A stretch of 45,120 nucleotides of DNA from Chloroflexota bacterium (lineage in GTDB: Bacteria; Chloroflexota; UBA11872), in the NCBI GenBank assembly GCA_022825895.1, contig JAJDVX010000015.1, positions 1-45,120 on the forward strand, read 5' to 3'. This document shows positions 1 to 8,921 of the stretch, in pieces. The notes under the pieces are model-generated. The model made no database searches. It saw nothing but the letters and a program-made list of their open reading frames with translations, and had not been told where the DNA came from. A program made the translations under genes and the position numbers. How positions within the stretch are numbered: position 1 is the first letter of the stretch; each line of letters starts with the position of its first letter.

Positions 1-119
1 CGGGTTTCGAGGGCGGCGAGGTCGGCCTTGGTCGCGTAGTGGCGCAGGGTGCGATCCAACTCGCTGCGCAACTCCTCGCGCAAGTCGTCGCGGGTGAGCG
101 GGGACGTCTCCACGGCCAT
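1..119 (-). CDS. Partial small coiled-coil protein (N-terminus only)
   Basis: Only the first 39 residues are inside the window; the gene continues past the left edge. The visible part is charged and helix-favouring and ends in YATKADLAALET. The KADLAALE-type spacing is common in short coiled-coil proteins that finish with a membrane helix, but that half cannot be seen here. The ATG has a GGAGG about 10 bases upstream, which supports the start. No function is proposed. It lies upstream of the permease gene on the same strand, so the two point the same way but need not be co-transcribed. Confidence 0.55.
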   Translation of the reverse strand, partial: MAVETSPLTRDDLREELRSELDRTLRHYATKADLAALET

Positions 120-241
120 CAAACCTGTGCCTCCACCGCCCGAGGTTGGCATCGAACTCTTGGTCCGATTGTTGCACCGCACCTGTGCTCCGGCAATGCG
201 CGAGAAAGCTCAAACGTCGGCGGGCCGCGTAGGCGCCCGAG

Positions 242-2026
242 CTAGAGGGGCCAGACGAGGGGGACGACGATGAGGGAGACGATGAGGACGACGAGGGTGA
301 GCGGGCCGCCGACCTTGATGAAGTCGATGAAGCGGAAGGCGCCGGTGTTGTAGATGAGCACGTTGGACTGGTGGCCGATGGGGGTCATGAAGGCGGTGGA
401 TCCGGCGATGGCGACCATCATCAGGACGGCGTGGGGCGCGATGCCGAAGCTGGCGGCGATGCCGAGGCCGATGGGCGCGACGAGCACGACGGCGGCGGCG
501 TTGGACATGAGCTGGGTGAGCAGGGACGTAAAGATGAAGATGCCGGCCAGGACGGCGATCGGGCCGAGGGGGCGCAGCGTATCGGTGACCGCCTGGGCGA
601 GGTTTTCGGCCAGGCCGGTGGTCTGCATGGCGGTGCCGAGCGGAAGCAGGGCGGCGATGAGCACGAGGGTGCGCCATTCGACGGCGGCGTAGACGCGGTC
701 GTATGGGAGCACGCGGGTTACAACGATGAGCGTCGCGCCCAGGACGCCGGTCACGGCGATGTGGGCGACATTCGCAGCCGCCAGCCCAATCGCCAGAGCC
801 AGGATGACCAGCGGCACCAGCATGCGCGGTCGGGGAAGCACGAGCCGCGCGCGTTTGGAGAGGAGGATGAAGTCGGTGGACTCCTCGAGGTCGGGCACGC
901 GAGCGCTGGGCATGCGGACCATGAGCACGTCGCCGGTCTCGATTCGCTGGTCGCGCAGCCGGGTTCGCAGGCGCGTGCCCTGGCGCCAGATGCCGAGCAC
1001 GAGACCGCCGAAGCGGTTGCGGAATCGCATTGCTGAAACTGAAAGACCACGGCTGGAGAAGGTGGGGCCAGCGACCAGTTCGAGCACGGTGGCCTGCTCG
1101 TCTTCGGTTTGCAAGCGGCCGGGTTCGAAATCTCGCTCGGACGTGAACTCGACACCCTCGGACTGGGTCAGGCGGAGGACGTCGTCAGGTTCGCCTTCGA
1201 CCAGGACCACGTCGCCTACGTAAAGCACCTCTTCGGCGGTGGGGAAACGAAGGCGGCGTCCGTCGCGAAAGATCTCCATGACTGAGATGTCAAAGCGCGG
1301 CCGCCAGCGCAGTTCGCGGAGGTTCTTGCCCACGATTGAGGCGCCGGCCGGGACGCGGACTTCCGCCAGGTAGTCGCGAGTCTGGGCAATGCCCTCGTCA
1401 AAGTCCGGGCCTTGCCGATCGGGCACGAGTCGTCGGCCGACCGTCACGAGATAGAGCAGGCCGGCACCGAGGATGGCGGCGCCGGTGGGGGCGAAGTCGA
1501 ACATGCCGAAGGGGCGCTGGCCGGCCGCGGCCAGGGCGTCGCTGACCAGCAAGTTGGGCGGGGTGCCGATCTGGGTCATCAGCCCGCCCAGCATGGAGCC
1601 GAAGGCGAGGGGCATGAGCAGACGCGAGGCGGAGGCGTTGGCGGCGCGGGCGAGGGTGACGGCGGCGGGCATGAGGATGACGGTGGCCGCAATGTTGTTG
1701 ATGAAGGCGGACATGCCGCCCACGACCAATACGAGCAGGATGGTCAGGACGGCGATGCGGGTTCCGCCGTAGCGGACGATGGCCGAGGCGAGCGCGGCGG
1801 GCGCTCCGGCTTCCACCAAGCCGGCGCTGAGGATGAACATGGCGGCGACGGTGATGACGGCCGGGCTGGCGAAACCGGCGAAGGCGGTGGGCGCGTCCAC
1901 GGTGCCCGTGAGCCCAAGGACGAGGAGTACGAGGACGCCCACGCCCTCGGGAGGGAATCGCTCGCTGGCGAAGAGCACCAGTGCGCCGATCACGCAGCCG
2001 ACAACAATCCAAGCTTCGGGCGTCAT
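242..2026 (-). CDS. SLC13/DASS-type anion permease with two TrkA-C domains
   Basis: This is a 594-residue polytopic membrane protein. The N-terminal half has hydrophobic helices from residue 5 to about 200, with family-like segments such as NNIAATVILMPAA and a TPPNLLVSDAL loop. Two soluble regions follow, at about 215-290 and 300-375. Each resembles a TrkA-C (RCK_C) domain (VVLVEGEPDDVLRL; VLMVRMPSARVPDL). A second helical half ends in a TPIGHQSNVLIYN loop that mirrors the first TPPN loop. This layout is typical of bacterial SLC13-like sodium-coupled carriers of sulfate or dicarboxylates. The two cytoplasmic domains are probably ligand-sensing. The substrate cannot be read from sequence. It is divergent from the alcohol dehydrogenase gene, 84 bases away. 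Confidence 0.88.
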   Translation of the reverse strand: MTPEAWIVVGCVIGALVLFASERFPPEGVGVLVLLVLGLTGTVDAPTAFAGFASPAVITVAAMFILSAGLVEAGAPAALASAIVRYGGTRIAVLTILLVLVVGGMSAFINNIAATVILMPAAVTLARAANASASRLLMPLAFGSMLGGLMTQIGTPPNLLVSDALAAAGQRPFGMFDFAPTGAAILGAGLLYLVTVGRRLVPDRQGPDFDEGIAQTRDYLAEVRVPAGASIVGKNLRELRWRPRFDISVMEIFRDGRRLRFPTAEEVLYVGDVVLVEGEPDDVLRLTQSEGVEFTSERDFEPGRLQTEDEQATVLELVAGPTFSSRGLSVSAMRFRNRFGGLVLGIWRQGTRLRTRLRDQRIETGDVLMVRMPSARVPDLEESTDFILLSKRARLVLPRPRMLVPLVILALAIGLAAANVAHIAVTGVLGATLIVVTRVLPYDRVYAAVEWRTLVLIAALLPLGTAMQTTGLAENLAQAVTDTLRPLGPIAVLAGIFIFTSLLTQLMSNAAAVVLVAPIGLGIAASFGIAPHAVLMMVAIAGSTAFMTPIGHQSNVLIYNTGAFRFIDFIKVGGPLTLVVLIVSLIVVPLVWPL

Positions 2027-2110
2027 CGGGCCATACTGACGGCAGAGAGGTTCACGCCTTAGGATACGCTTCGATCAACACGTCCCGACCGGGCCGATCG
2101 GAGCGAAGCC

Positions 2111-3226
2111 ATGGCTGAGACCGGCATTGCCGCCACCTATCACGGAACCAATATCCCGTTCGACCTGCGGGAGTACCCGGTGCCCGACCCCGAGCCCGGG
2201 GCGGCCGTGCTGGCGATGACGATGGCGAATGTGTGCGGATCGGACCTGCACTACTGGCGGGGCGACATCGACGTGGTGAAGATGGGCCGGCCGACGCCGA
2301 TGGCGCTGGGGCACGAAGGCACCGGCACGATCCACAAGCTGGGCGAGGGCGTGACGACGGACACGCTTGGCGAACCGCTGACCGAGGGCGACCGGGTAGT
2401 GTTCCAGTACTTCTACCCGTGCATGCAGTGCCCGACCTGCCTGAAGGGTCATACCTACGCCTGCCCGACGCGGCAGTTCGACCGGACGCAAAGCGCGGAC
2501 GTGTGGCCGCACTTCCGGGGCACGTTTGCCGAGTACTACTACCTGCACCCCAAGCACGCGATGTTCAAGGTGCCGGACTCGTTGTCGGACCTGGAGATCG
2601 CGGGGATCAACTGCGCACTGTCGCAGGTGGTGTCAGGTCTGGACCGCGCGGGGCTGTCGTTCGGCGAGACGGTGGCGATCCAGGGGGCCGGCGGACTGGG
2701 CGTGTACGCGGCCGGAATCGCCAAGGCCCGAGGGGCAGCGAAGATCATCGCGATTGACGGCGTGGACGAACGGCTGGACCTGATCCGTGAGTTTGGCGCG
2801 ACCGACGTGGTCGATATCCGGGAGTACGAGACGCCGGAAGAACGGGCGGACGCGGTGCGCGACCTGACCGGCGGCCTGGGCACGGACGTGACGCTGGAAC
2901 TGGTTGGCCATCCCGGCGTGGTGCGTGAAGGGCTGGACATGACGGCTCACGGCGGACGTTACCTGGAGATCGGCAACATCAACGTGGGCTGGGACACGGA
3001 GTTCGACCCGTCGGTGATCGTCTTCAAGAGCATCTCGGTCATCGGGGTCGCGCACTACAAGGCGGAGGACCTGCGGAACTCGCTGAATTTCCTGGTCGAC
3101 TACAAGGACCAACTGCCGTTCGACCGGATCCTGTCGCACACGTTCCCGCTGTCGCAGATCGATCACGCGATGGAGCAGCAGGACAAGGGGTACATCACGC
3201 GGTCGGCGCTGATTCCGGGGAGCTAG
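2111..3226 (+). CDS. Zinc-dependent alcohol dehydrogenase (MDR family)
   Basis: The 371-residue protein is a medium-chain dehydrogenase/reductase. Catalytic zinc ligands are visible as C42 (VCGSDLH) and H68-E69 (GHEGTG). The structural zinc site is the four-cysteine lobe C104, C107, C110 and C118. The Rossmann motif GAGGLG is at 192-197, and an acidic residue ends the second strand (IIAID), which favours NAD over NADP. The GGAG seven bases before the ATG supports the start. The family oxidises secondary alcohols or polyols, and the closest general resemblance is to threonine or sorbitol dehydrogenases. The substrate is unknown. No partner gene is adjacent, so it is probably monocistronic. Confidence 0.9.
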   Translation: MAETGIAATYHGTNIPFDLREYPVPDPEPGAAVLAMTMANVCGSDLHYWRGDIDVVKMGRPTPMALGHEGTGTIHKLGEGVTTDTLGEPLTEGDRVVFQYFYPCMQCPTCLKGHTYACPTRQFDRTQSADVWPHFRGTFAEYYYLHPKHAMFKVPDSLSDLEIAGINCALSQVVSGLDRAGLSFGETVAIQGAGGLGVYAAGIAKARGAAKIIAIDGVDERLDLIREFGATDVVDIREYETPEERADAVRDLTGGLGTDVTLELVGHPGVVREGLDMTAHGGRYLEIGNINVGWDTEFDPSVIVFKSISVIGVAHYKAEDLRNSLNFLVDYKDQLPFDRILSHTFPLSQIDHAMEQQDKGYITRSALIPGS

Positions 3227-3308
3227 AGGTTTAGCCACTTGAAGCTTGCCGAAGACCGTCCGGCGGAGGGTCTGCTTCGTCCGCCCGTTGGTGCAGGGGC
3301 TGGAGGCC

Positions 3309-3345
3309 ACCCTCACCCCAGCCATCTCCCTCAAGGGAGAGGAAG
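3309..3345. repeat. Dispersed palindromic repeat (CCTCACCCC...AGGGAGAGG type)
   Basis: The core is a perfect hairpin, TCTCCCT-CA-AGGGAGA (3325-3340), preceded by CCCTCACCCCAGCCA. It closely resembles a small palindromic element (CCCTCACCCCAACCCTCTCCC...) that I recall as dispersed in many bacterial genomes. Only one copy is in this window, so dispersal here is assumed. It sits between the alcohol dehydrogenase and the channel gene and could also weaken read-through. Confidence 0.5.
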
Positions 3346-3390
3346 CAAGAGGCTCGCGACAGGGGCTGAGTCGCCAGGTGGTGGTGGCTG

Positions 3391-4278
3391 ATGGAGATAT
3401 GGGCGGCGGTATGGGACGCGTTCAACGCGCCGCTGTTCAGTCTGGGCGCCGACCCGGTGACGCCGCTGAGCCTGGTCGTATTGGTCCTGATCTTCGGGGT
3501 GAGCTGGTTCGTGGCCGGGCGCGTGCGCTGGGCGCTGGAAGACCAGATCGCCAACCGCGTGGAGGAGATTCCGGAGGGGCTCCTGCACGTCATCGGGAAC
3601 CTGGCGCGGTACACCATCATCTTCATGGGGTGGTTCATCGGCCTGCGGTCGGTGGGCTTCCAACTGGATGCGGTGCTGGTGGTGTTCGGGGCGCTGGGCG
3701 TGGGGATGGGCTTCGGCCTGCAGAACATCGCGAACAACTTCGTGTCCGGCGTAATTCTGCTGGTGGAGCGTCCAATCAAGGTGGGCGACGTGGTAAGCGT
3801 GGCCGGCGAGCTTGGAACGGTTGAGCGGATTGGAATCCGGGCGACGACGCTTCGCAAGTTTGACCAGACCCAGGCCATCGTGCCGAACGGCGAGTTGATT
3901 TCCACGGTGGTGAACAACTGGACGCTGGACGACCGGCGGGTTCGGGTGGACTTTGTGGTTGGCGTGGCGTACGGCTCGGACACGCGGCTGGTGGAGCGTC
4001 TCATCCGGGAGGCTGTGACCGAGCACGACCTGGTGCTGGACGACCCCGAGCCGCGGATCTTTTTCTTCGAGTTCGGGGATTCGTCGTTGAATTTCCGGGT
4101 ACTGGCGTACGTGGCCGACATCAGCGAGCGATTCTCGACGCTGAGCGACCTGCACTTCACGATCGACGAGAGTTTCCGGGAACACGACGTGGAGATTCCG
4201 TTCCCGCAGCGGGACCTGCATCTGCGGTCGGTCGACTCGGACGTTGCGTTGCGGCATACGCCGACGGATCCGAGCTAG
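3391..4278 (+). CDS. MscS-family mechanosensitive channel
   Basis: A 295-residue small-conductance mechanosensitive channel. Two N-terminal membrane helices (about 25-45 and 65-85) precede the pore-lining TM3, which reads GALGVGMGFGLQNIANN, the Gly/Ala-rich signature of MscS. The beta domain follows directly (ERPIKVGDVV, IVPNGELIS), then an alpha/beta C-terminal domain (DPEPRIFF). The length matches minimal MscS proteins of 280-300 residues. Its role is to open under membrane tension and release solutes on hypo-osmotic shock. An AGGTGG about 10 bases upstream supports the start. The gene appears to stand alone. Confidence 0.92.
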   Translation: MEIWAAVWDAFNAPLFSLGADPVTPLSLVVLVLIFGVSWFVAGRVRWALEDQIANRVEEIPEGLLHVIGNLARYTIIFMGWFIGLRSVGFQLDAVLVVFGALGVGMGFGLQNIANNFVSGVILLVERPIKVGDVVSVAGELGTVERIGIRATTLRKFDQTQAIVPNGELISTVVNNWTLDDRRVRVDFVVGVAYGSDTRLVERLIREAVTEHDLVLDDPEPRIFFFEFGDSSLNFRVLAYVADISERFSTLSDLHFTIDESFREHDVEIPFPQRDLHLRSVDSDVALRHTPTDPS

Positions 4279-4340
4279 CGGTCGGGCGGGCCTGAAGCGT
4301 CGATGCCGAGCAGGCAGCTGGCGTTAGTCTGTGCGAAAGC

Positions 4341-4365
4341 TCGGGTTAGCATAGGCTAATCCCGA
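4341..4365. promoter_or_regulatory. Candidate DtxR/MntR-family operator
   Basis: An inverted repeat with core TTAGC-ATAG-GCTAA is flanked by TCGGG and CCCGA. The outer arms match apart from a one-base offset. The TTAG...CTAA core recalls DtxR/IdeR boxes (TTAGGTTAG-CTAACCTAA), though with a longer centre. It lies about 70 bases before the start of the ABC ATPase gene, which is followed by a DtxR-family regulator gene. Autoregulation of the pair is inferred. Confidence 0.5.
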
Positions 4366-4433
4366 AGACATACGCCCGATTCCACCCGTGAGTTGTGAGT
4401 GACCGACGGTCTGTGGCGCGCAGGGACGCACGC

Positions 4434-5462
4434 ATGAGCCTGGCGTTGCGCTGCAGCAACCTGACCAGGCGGTTCGCCGGCGTGACGGCTGTGAACGGCG
4501 CGTCGCTCGAGGTTGAGACCGGCACGTTGCTGGCGTTGCTGGGACCGAGCGGCTGTGGGAAGACCACGCTGCTGCGCCTGATTGCGGGTCTCGACCGACC
4601 TCACGCAGGGACCATTGAGGTCGATGGGCGCGTGGTGGAATCGACTGGGGAGCACGTGCCGCCGGAGCGACGAGAGGTTGGGCTGGTATTCCAGGAGTAC
4701 GCGCTGTTTCCGCACCTAAGCGTTGCGGACAACGTGGCGTTCGGGCTGTCGCGCGGACCGGATCGAGCGGGGCGGGTGGAGGAGATGCTGGGCCAGGTGG
4801 GGCTGGACGGCCTGGGCACACGCATGCCGCACGAGTTGTCGGGCGGGCAGCAGCAACGGGTGGCGCTGGCGCGAGCGTTGGCGCCCGGTCCGCGGCTGAT
4901 CATGCTGGACGAGCCGTTTTCCAACCTGGATCCGGCGCTGCGGGAGGGGGTGCGGCGCGAAGTGCGGCGGGTGCTGCGGGCCGCCGAGGCGACGGCCATC
5001 ATCGTTACGCACGACCAGGAAGAAGCCATGAGCCTGGCCGATGAGGTCGCGGTGATGATGGACGGGCGCATCTTGCAGCAGGCACCGCCGGCCGAGCTGT
5101 ACCGCCGCCCGGCGTCGCGGCGCGTTGCCGAGTTTATCGGCGATATCAACGTGATCGAGGGGCGTGCCATCGGGCGGGCGGTGGTGTGCGACCTGGGCAC
5201 GATTTCAGTGCTGGACGACTTGTACGGGCCGGCCGACGTGCTGATTCGGCCCGAAGCGTTGCAGCTCACCGAGGACCTCGGCGGGCAGGCGGTTCAGGTG
5301 GGTCGGAGTTTCTTTGGGCACGACCAGATGATCAATTTACGGTTCGACTCGGGGCTGCGGCTGTCGTCGCGGGTGGGTCCAACGTTTACGTTTCGGCGTG
5401 GTTCGCGGGTTCGGGTACAGCTGAGCGGGGATGTGCTGGCCTTTCCCAGAGCCGGGCAGTAG
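4434..5462 (+). CDS. ABC transporter ATPase, Fbp/Pot-type importer (orphan)
   Basis: A 342-residue nucleotide-binding subunit of an importer. Walker A GPSGCGKT is at 37-44, the Q-loop is in LVFQEYALFP, the signature LSGGQQQR is at 135-142, Walker B LIMLDE is at 155-160 and the switch histidine is H193 (THDQEEAMSLAD). The remaining roughly 100 residues look like the regulatory TOBE-type tail found in FbpC, PotA and MalK relatives. An in-frame GTG 39 bases upstream exists, but the ATG is preferred for its AGGGA and because it begins at the domain. No permease or binding-protein gene is nearby, so partners must be encoded elsewhere. The metal regulator just downstream suggests a metal substrate (Fe or Mn), which is inference. 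Confidence 0.9.
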   Translation: MSLALRCSNLTRRFAGVTAVNGASLEVETGTLLALLGPSGCGKTTLLRLIAGLDRPHAGTIEVDGRVVESTGEHVPPERREVGLVFQEYALFPHLSVADNVAFGLSRGPDRAGRVEEMLGQVGLDGLGTRMPHELSGGQQQRVALARALAPGPRLIMLDEPFSNLDPALREGVRREVRRVLRAAEATAIIVTHDQEEAMSLADEVAVMMDGRILQQAPPAELYRRPASRRVAEFIGDINVIEGRAIGRAVVCDLGTISVLDDLYGPADVLIRPEALQLTEDLGGQAVQVGRSFFGHDQMINLRFDSGLRLSSRVGPTFTFRRGSRVRVQLSGDVLAFPRAGQ

Positions 5463-5513
5463 CGGAGCGAGCTTATTCAGAGCGATTCGCCGCCCGTGGC
5501 AGAATTGGGTCCA

Positions 5514-6176
5514 ATGCCGCTTACCAGTACGACCGAAGACTATCTCCTGGCCATTTACGGAATGCGGGCCGAGGCGGAGCCGGTCATCAACGCCCGGCTG
5601 GCCGAGCGGCTCCACGTCGCCGCGCCTACCGTATCGGCGACGCTGGACCGCCTGGCGCGCGACGGACACATCTGGATCAACGAGCGGCGTCAGATTTACC
5701 TGACGCTGGGCGGCGAGCGGGTGGCGGAGCGGCTGGCCCGGCGGCATCGCCTGATCGAACACTGGCTAATCCGCACGCTGGGCATGGGCTGGGCCGAGGT
5801 TCACGAGGAGGCCGACCGGCTAGAGCACTCGGTTTCGGAAGAACTGACGGAACGGATATCGGCCTCGCTGGGCCATCCGGCCACGTGCCCGCACGGACTA
5901 CCGATTCCGGGGAACTACCCGGAGACCGACGTGGCGCAGTTCTTCAGCCTGAGCCAGGCTGAGCCGGGTCAGGAGGTGCGAATCGTGCGCCTGTCCGAGC
6001 CGGCCGAGGACGACGGGGAGTTGCTGCGGTATTTCGAAGAGAAGCAGTTGGTGCCAGGGCACACCATGACCGTCCGGGAGATCACGCCCTCAGGCAGCAT
6101 GGTGCTGGTGCTGGATGGCGAGACGGTGGTGGTGGACGAGCGCGTGGCCACCAATCTGTGGGTGATGGCAGCCTAG
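5514..6176 (+). CDS. DtxR/MntR-family metal-dependent repressor with FeoA-like domain
   Basis: A 220-residue regulator. The N-terminal winged helix (about 1-65) opens with STTEDYLLAIY and contains the recognition segment APTVSATLDRLARDG. The dimerisation and metal-binding domain carries H78, E82, H97, E104 and H105 in the family pattern (RHRLIEH; EVHEEADRLEH). The C-terminus (about 153-220) resembles the SH3-like FeoA domain of long DtxR proteins. The DtxR iron-site residues Met10 and Cys102 correspond here to D9 and D101, which is closer to the acidic manganese site of MntR. A GTG 18 bases upstream is an alternative start. The gene is 51 bases after the ABC ATPase and probably co-transcribed with it. 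Confidence 0.92.
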   Translation: MPLTSTTEDYLLAIYGMRAEAEPVINARLAERLHVAAPTVSATLDRLARDGHIWINERRQIYLTLGGERVAERLARRHRLIEHWLIRTLGMGWAEVHEEADRLEHSVSEELTERISASLGHPATCPHGLPIPGNYPETDVAQFFSLSQAEPGQEVRIVRLSEPAEDDGELLRYFEEKQLVPGHTMTVREITPSGSMVLVLDGETVVVDERVATNLWVMAA

Positions 6177-6220
6177 GCCGCCGAGCGCGGACGCCGAGCC
6201 AGCGAAATCGGACCATCGTC

Positions 6221-8803
6221 ATGACGCACGTGCAGCCGAACCACGTCATTACGGTGCGTCCGGCAATTCCGGACGAGTTGCAGGGGCTGCGCGAATTGGC
6301 GTACGACTTGTGGTGGGCCTGGAATCCGAGTGCCCAGGACATCTTCCGGCGCATCGATCCCGACGCGTGGCAAGCCACGCAGCACAACCCGGTGGCGCTG
6401 CTGGGTCAGGTGACGCCGGACCAACTGGCGGCTCGCGCTGCCGATTCCGCCTTCGTGCACGACCTGCGCCAGGTGGTGGCGCGTCGGCGGCGGTACCTGG
6501 AGACGCGTTCCTGGTTCTCGGCCGAATTCCCGCAGGCGGCGGACCTGACGGTGGCGTATTTCTCGATGGAATACGGGATCACCGAGTCGGTGCCGCTGTA
6601 TTCGGGCGGTCTGGGCGTGCTGGCGGGCGATCACGTGAAAGCCGCGAGCGACCTGGGCGTGCCGCTGGTGGCGGTGGGGATGCTGTATCGCCAGGGCTAC
6701 TTCCGCCAGACCATCGATCCTTCGGGCAGCCAGCAGGAACTGCATCCCGAGACGGACTTTTACAGCCAGCCGGTCACCATGCTGACGACGCCGGATGGGG
6801 CGCCGCTGACCGTCGGCGTTCCGATTACCGACCGGTGGGTGGAGGCACGGCTCTGGCGGATGAACGTGGGACGCTGTCCGGTCCTGCTGCTGGACGCCAA
6901 TGTTCCCGGTAACGCACCCGAGGATCGCGAGCTCACGGCCAAGCTGTACCAGGGTGACTCCGACGTGCGAATCCGGCAGGAAATCCTGTTGGGCATCGGC
7001 GGGATGCGCGCGTTGCGGGCGGTCGGCATGAACCCCACGGTGCTGCATCTGAACGAGGGCCATAGCGCGTTTGCCCTGATCGAGCGCCTTCGCGAACTGC
7101 GAGAGGGCACGGACCTGTCGTTTGAAGCGGCCCTGGAGACCGTGCGCGCCGGGGCGGTGTTTACGACCCATACGCCCGTCCCCGCCGGTCACGATGAGTT
7201 CCATCCCCACCAGGTATCCCATCACCTGGGCGCCTACCTGGGCGAGTCCGGCATCGATACCGATCGGATAGCCGAGCTTGGCCAGTATCCGGACGGGCGC
7301 GAGCCGTCGCCGTTCTGCATGACGATCCTGGCGCTGCGGGGGGCGGCGTGGCGCAACGGGGTGTCGCAGTTGCACGGCGAAGTTACGCGGAGAATGTGGC
7401 AGTCACTGTGGCACGACGTTCCCTGGTCCGAGGTGCCCATCCAACACGTGACGAACGGTGTGCATCTGCCCACCTGGGTGTCCCGCGAGCTGGCGGATCT
7501 CCTGGGGCGGTATCTCGGCCCGGAGTGGGCCCTGCTTTCCGATCGGGACGTGATTCGCGAGGGGTTGGACGCGATACCGGACGACGAATTCTGGCGGGTG
7601 CATACGCGGCGGCGCGAGCGGTTGGTGGCCAATGTTCGACGTCGCCTGCGGGCGGTGGTGGAGCGTCGCTGGGGCTCGGGCGCGGAACTGGCCGACGCCA
7701 GCGCGGCACTTCAGCCGAACGCCCTGACGGTGGGATTCGCCCGGCGCATTGCGCTGTACAAGCGCCCGACGCTGCTCCTTCACGACCTCGAACGCTTGCG
7801 CGCCTTGCTGACCAACGCACGGCGCCCTGTCCAGATCATATTTGCGGGCAAGGCCCATCCGGACGACGTGATGGCCAAGGACCTGGTCCGTGAGATTCAC
7901 GAATTGAGCCGCGATCCGAGCTTCGTGGGCCGCGTGGTATTCGTGGAGGATTACGACATGGACCTGGCGCGGGACCTTGTTCAGGGCTGCGACGTGTGGT
8001 TGAACCAGCCGGTGCGGCCACAGGAGGCCAGTGGAACCAGCGGCATGAAGGCGGCAGCCAACGGGGTGCTGAACGTCAGCGTGCTGGACGGCTGGTGGGC
8101 CGAGGCGTACGCGCCTCACATCGGCTGGGCCATTGGGCGCGCGGATGATGACGTTGACGATCCACAGCGTGACGCGAACGACGCCGCGGCGGTTTATCGG
8201 CTGCTGGAGCGGTCGGTGGTTCCGCTGTTCTACGACCTGGGACTTGACGGGACACCGACACGCTGGATCGAGCGCGCCAAGGCGTCAATCGTCATGGCCC
8301 TGGCCGATTTCGGCGCGCACCGCATGATGCGCCAATACACCAGTGAGTTTTATCAGCGAGCCGATGCGCTGCAGCGCACGCTTGTGGGTACTGACTACGC
8401 ACCGGCGCGGTCGCTGGCCGACTGGCTCGCCCGCGTTCGCGAGCAGTGGCACTCGGTGCAGATTCTGGACGTGAACCTGACCGGTGGACCTGAAGTCAGC
8501 GTTGGGTCCGCGCTGCCGGTGCAAGCGCGGGTGTCGCTGAACGGCTTGCACGCGGATGAGTTGACGGTACAGGTTTATGTGGGGCGGATCGGCAGCGACG
8601 GCGCCGTTGACGGCGGTCTGACATTCGAGGCGCGGCCGGTGGGGCCTGACGGCGAAGGCACTCACTGGTTCGAATCAACGGTGCCTCTGAGGCAGAGCGG
8701 CCGGATGGGCGTGGCCGTGCGCGTGGTGCCTCGGCATCCGCACCTGACGGACCCGGTGGAACACGGGCTGGTCCGATGGAGCTTGCCCGCGGCCACCGGC
8801 TGA
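6221..8803 (+). CDS. glgP: Alpha-glucan (glycogen/maltodextrin) phosphorylase
   Basis: An 860-residue GT35 enzyme that releases glucose-1-phosphate from alpha-1,4-glucans. The N-terminus (LRELAYDLWWAWNP) matches the DUF3417 segment of the long bacterial alpha-glucan phosphorylase subfamily. The active-site region includes YFSMEYG near the start and the PLP site EASGTSGMKAAANG, with the cofactor lysine at K610. The C-terminal roughly 100 residues form a beta-rich extension typical of this subfamily. The ATG is chosen because upstream residues do not resemble the family. It starts 44 bases after the metal regulator on the same strand, but functional linkage is not obvious. The role is cytosolic storage-glucan mobilisation. 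Confidence 0.93.
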   Translation: MTHVQPNHVITVRPAIPDELQGLRELAYDLWWAWNPSAQDIFRRIDPDAWQATQHNPVALLGQVTPDQLAARAADSAFVHDLRQVVARRRRYLETRSWFSAEFPQAADLTVAYFSMEYGITESVPLYSGGLGVLAGDHVKAASDLGVPLVAVGMLYRQGYFRQTIDPSGSQQELHPETDFYSQPVTMLTTPDGAPLTVGVPITDRWVEARLWRMNVGRCPVLLLDANVPGNAPEDRELTAKLYQGDSDVRIRQEILLGIGGMRALRAVGMNPTVLHLNEGHSAFALIERLRELREGTDLSFEAALETVRAGAVFTTHTPVPAGHDEFHPHQVSHHLGAYLGESGIDTDRIAELGQYPDGREPSPFCMTILALRGAAWRNGVSQLHGEVTRRMWQSLWHDVPWSEVPIQHVTNGVHLPTWVSRELADLLGRYLGPEWALLSDRDVIREGLDAIPDDEFWRVHTRRRERLVANVRRRLRAVVERRWGSGAELADASAALQPNALTVGFARRIALYKRPTLLLHDLERLRALLTNARRPVQIIFAGKAHPDDVMAKDLVREIHELSRDPSFVGRVVFVEDYDMDLARDLVQGCDVWLNQPVRPQEASGTSGMKAAANGVLNVSVLDGWWAEAYAPHIGWAIGRADDDVDDPQRDANDAAAVYRLLERSVVPLFYDLGLDGTPTRWIERAKASIVMALADFGAHRMMRQYTSEFYQRADALQRTLVGTDYAPARSLADWLARVREQWHSVQILDVNLTGGPEVSVGSALPVQARVSLNGLHADELTVQVYVGRIGSDGAVDGGLTFEARPVGPDGEGTHWFESTVPLRQSGRMGVAVRVVPRHPHLTDPVEHGLVRWSLPAATG

Positions 8804-8921
8804 TATCGGGCCACGGCTTTGCGGGCTCTTGCAGACGCGATAGGATTTGAGAGCCGGAGCCGTGCTTAGCTCTGGCCTCGTTGTGCACTCACTGCCGTCC
8901 CACCAGGGGGAGTCTTCGTCG

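Noticed and set aside
371..1036. Plus-strand frame of 221 codons, Gly/Asp/His-rich
   Set aside because: It is antisense to the permease and has no domain; a typical shadow in GC-rich DNA.
3231..4160. Minus-strand frame of 309 codons opposite the MscS gene
   Set aside because: Its Ser/Thr/Arg-rich translation has no motif, while the plus strand encodes a complete MscS protein.
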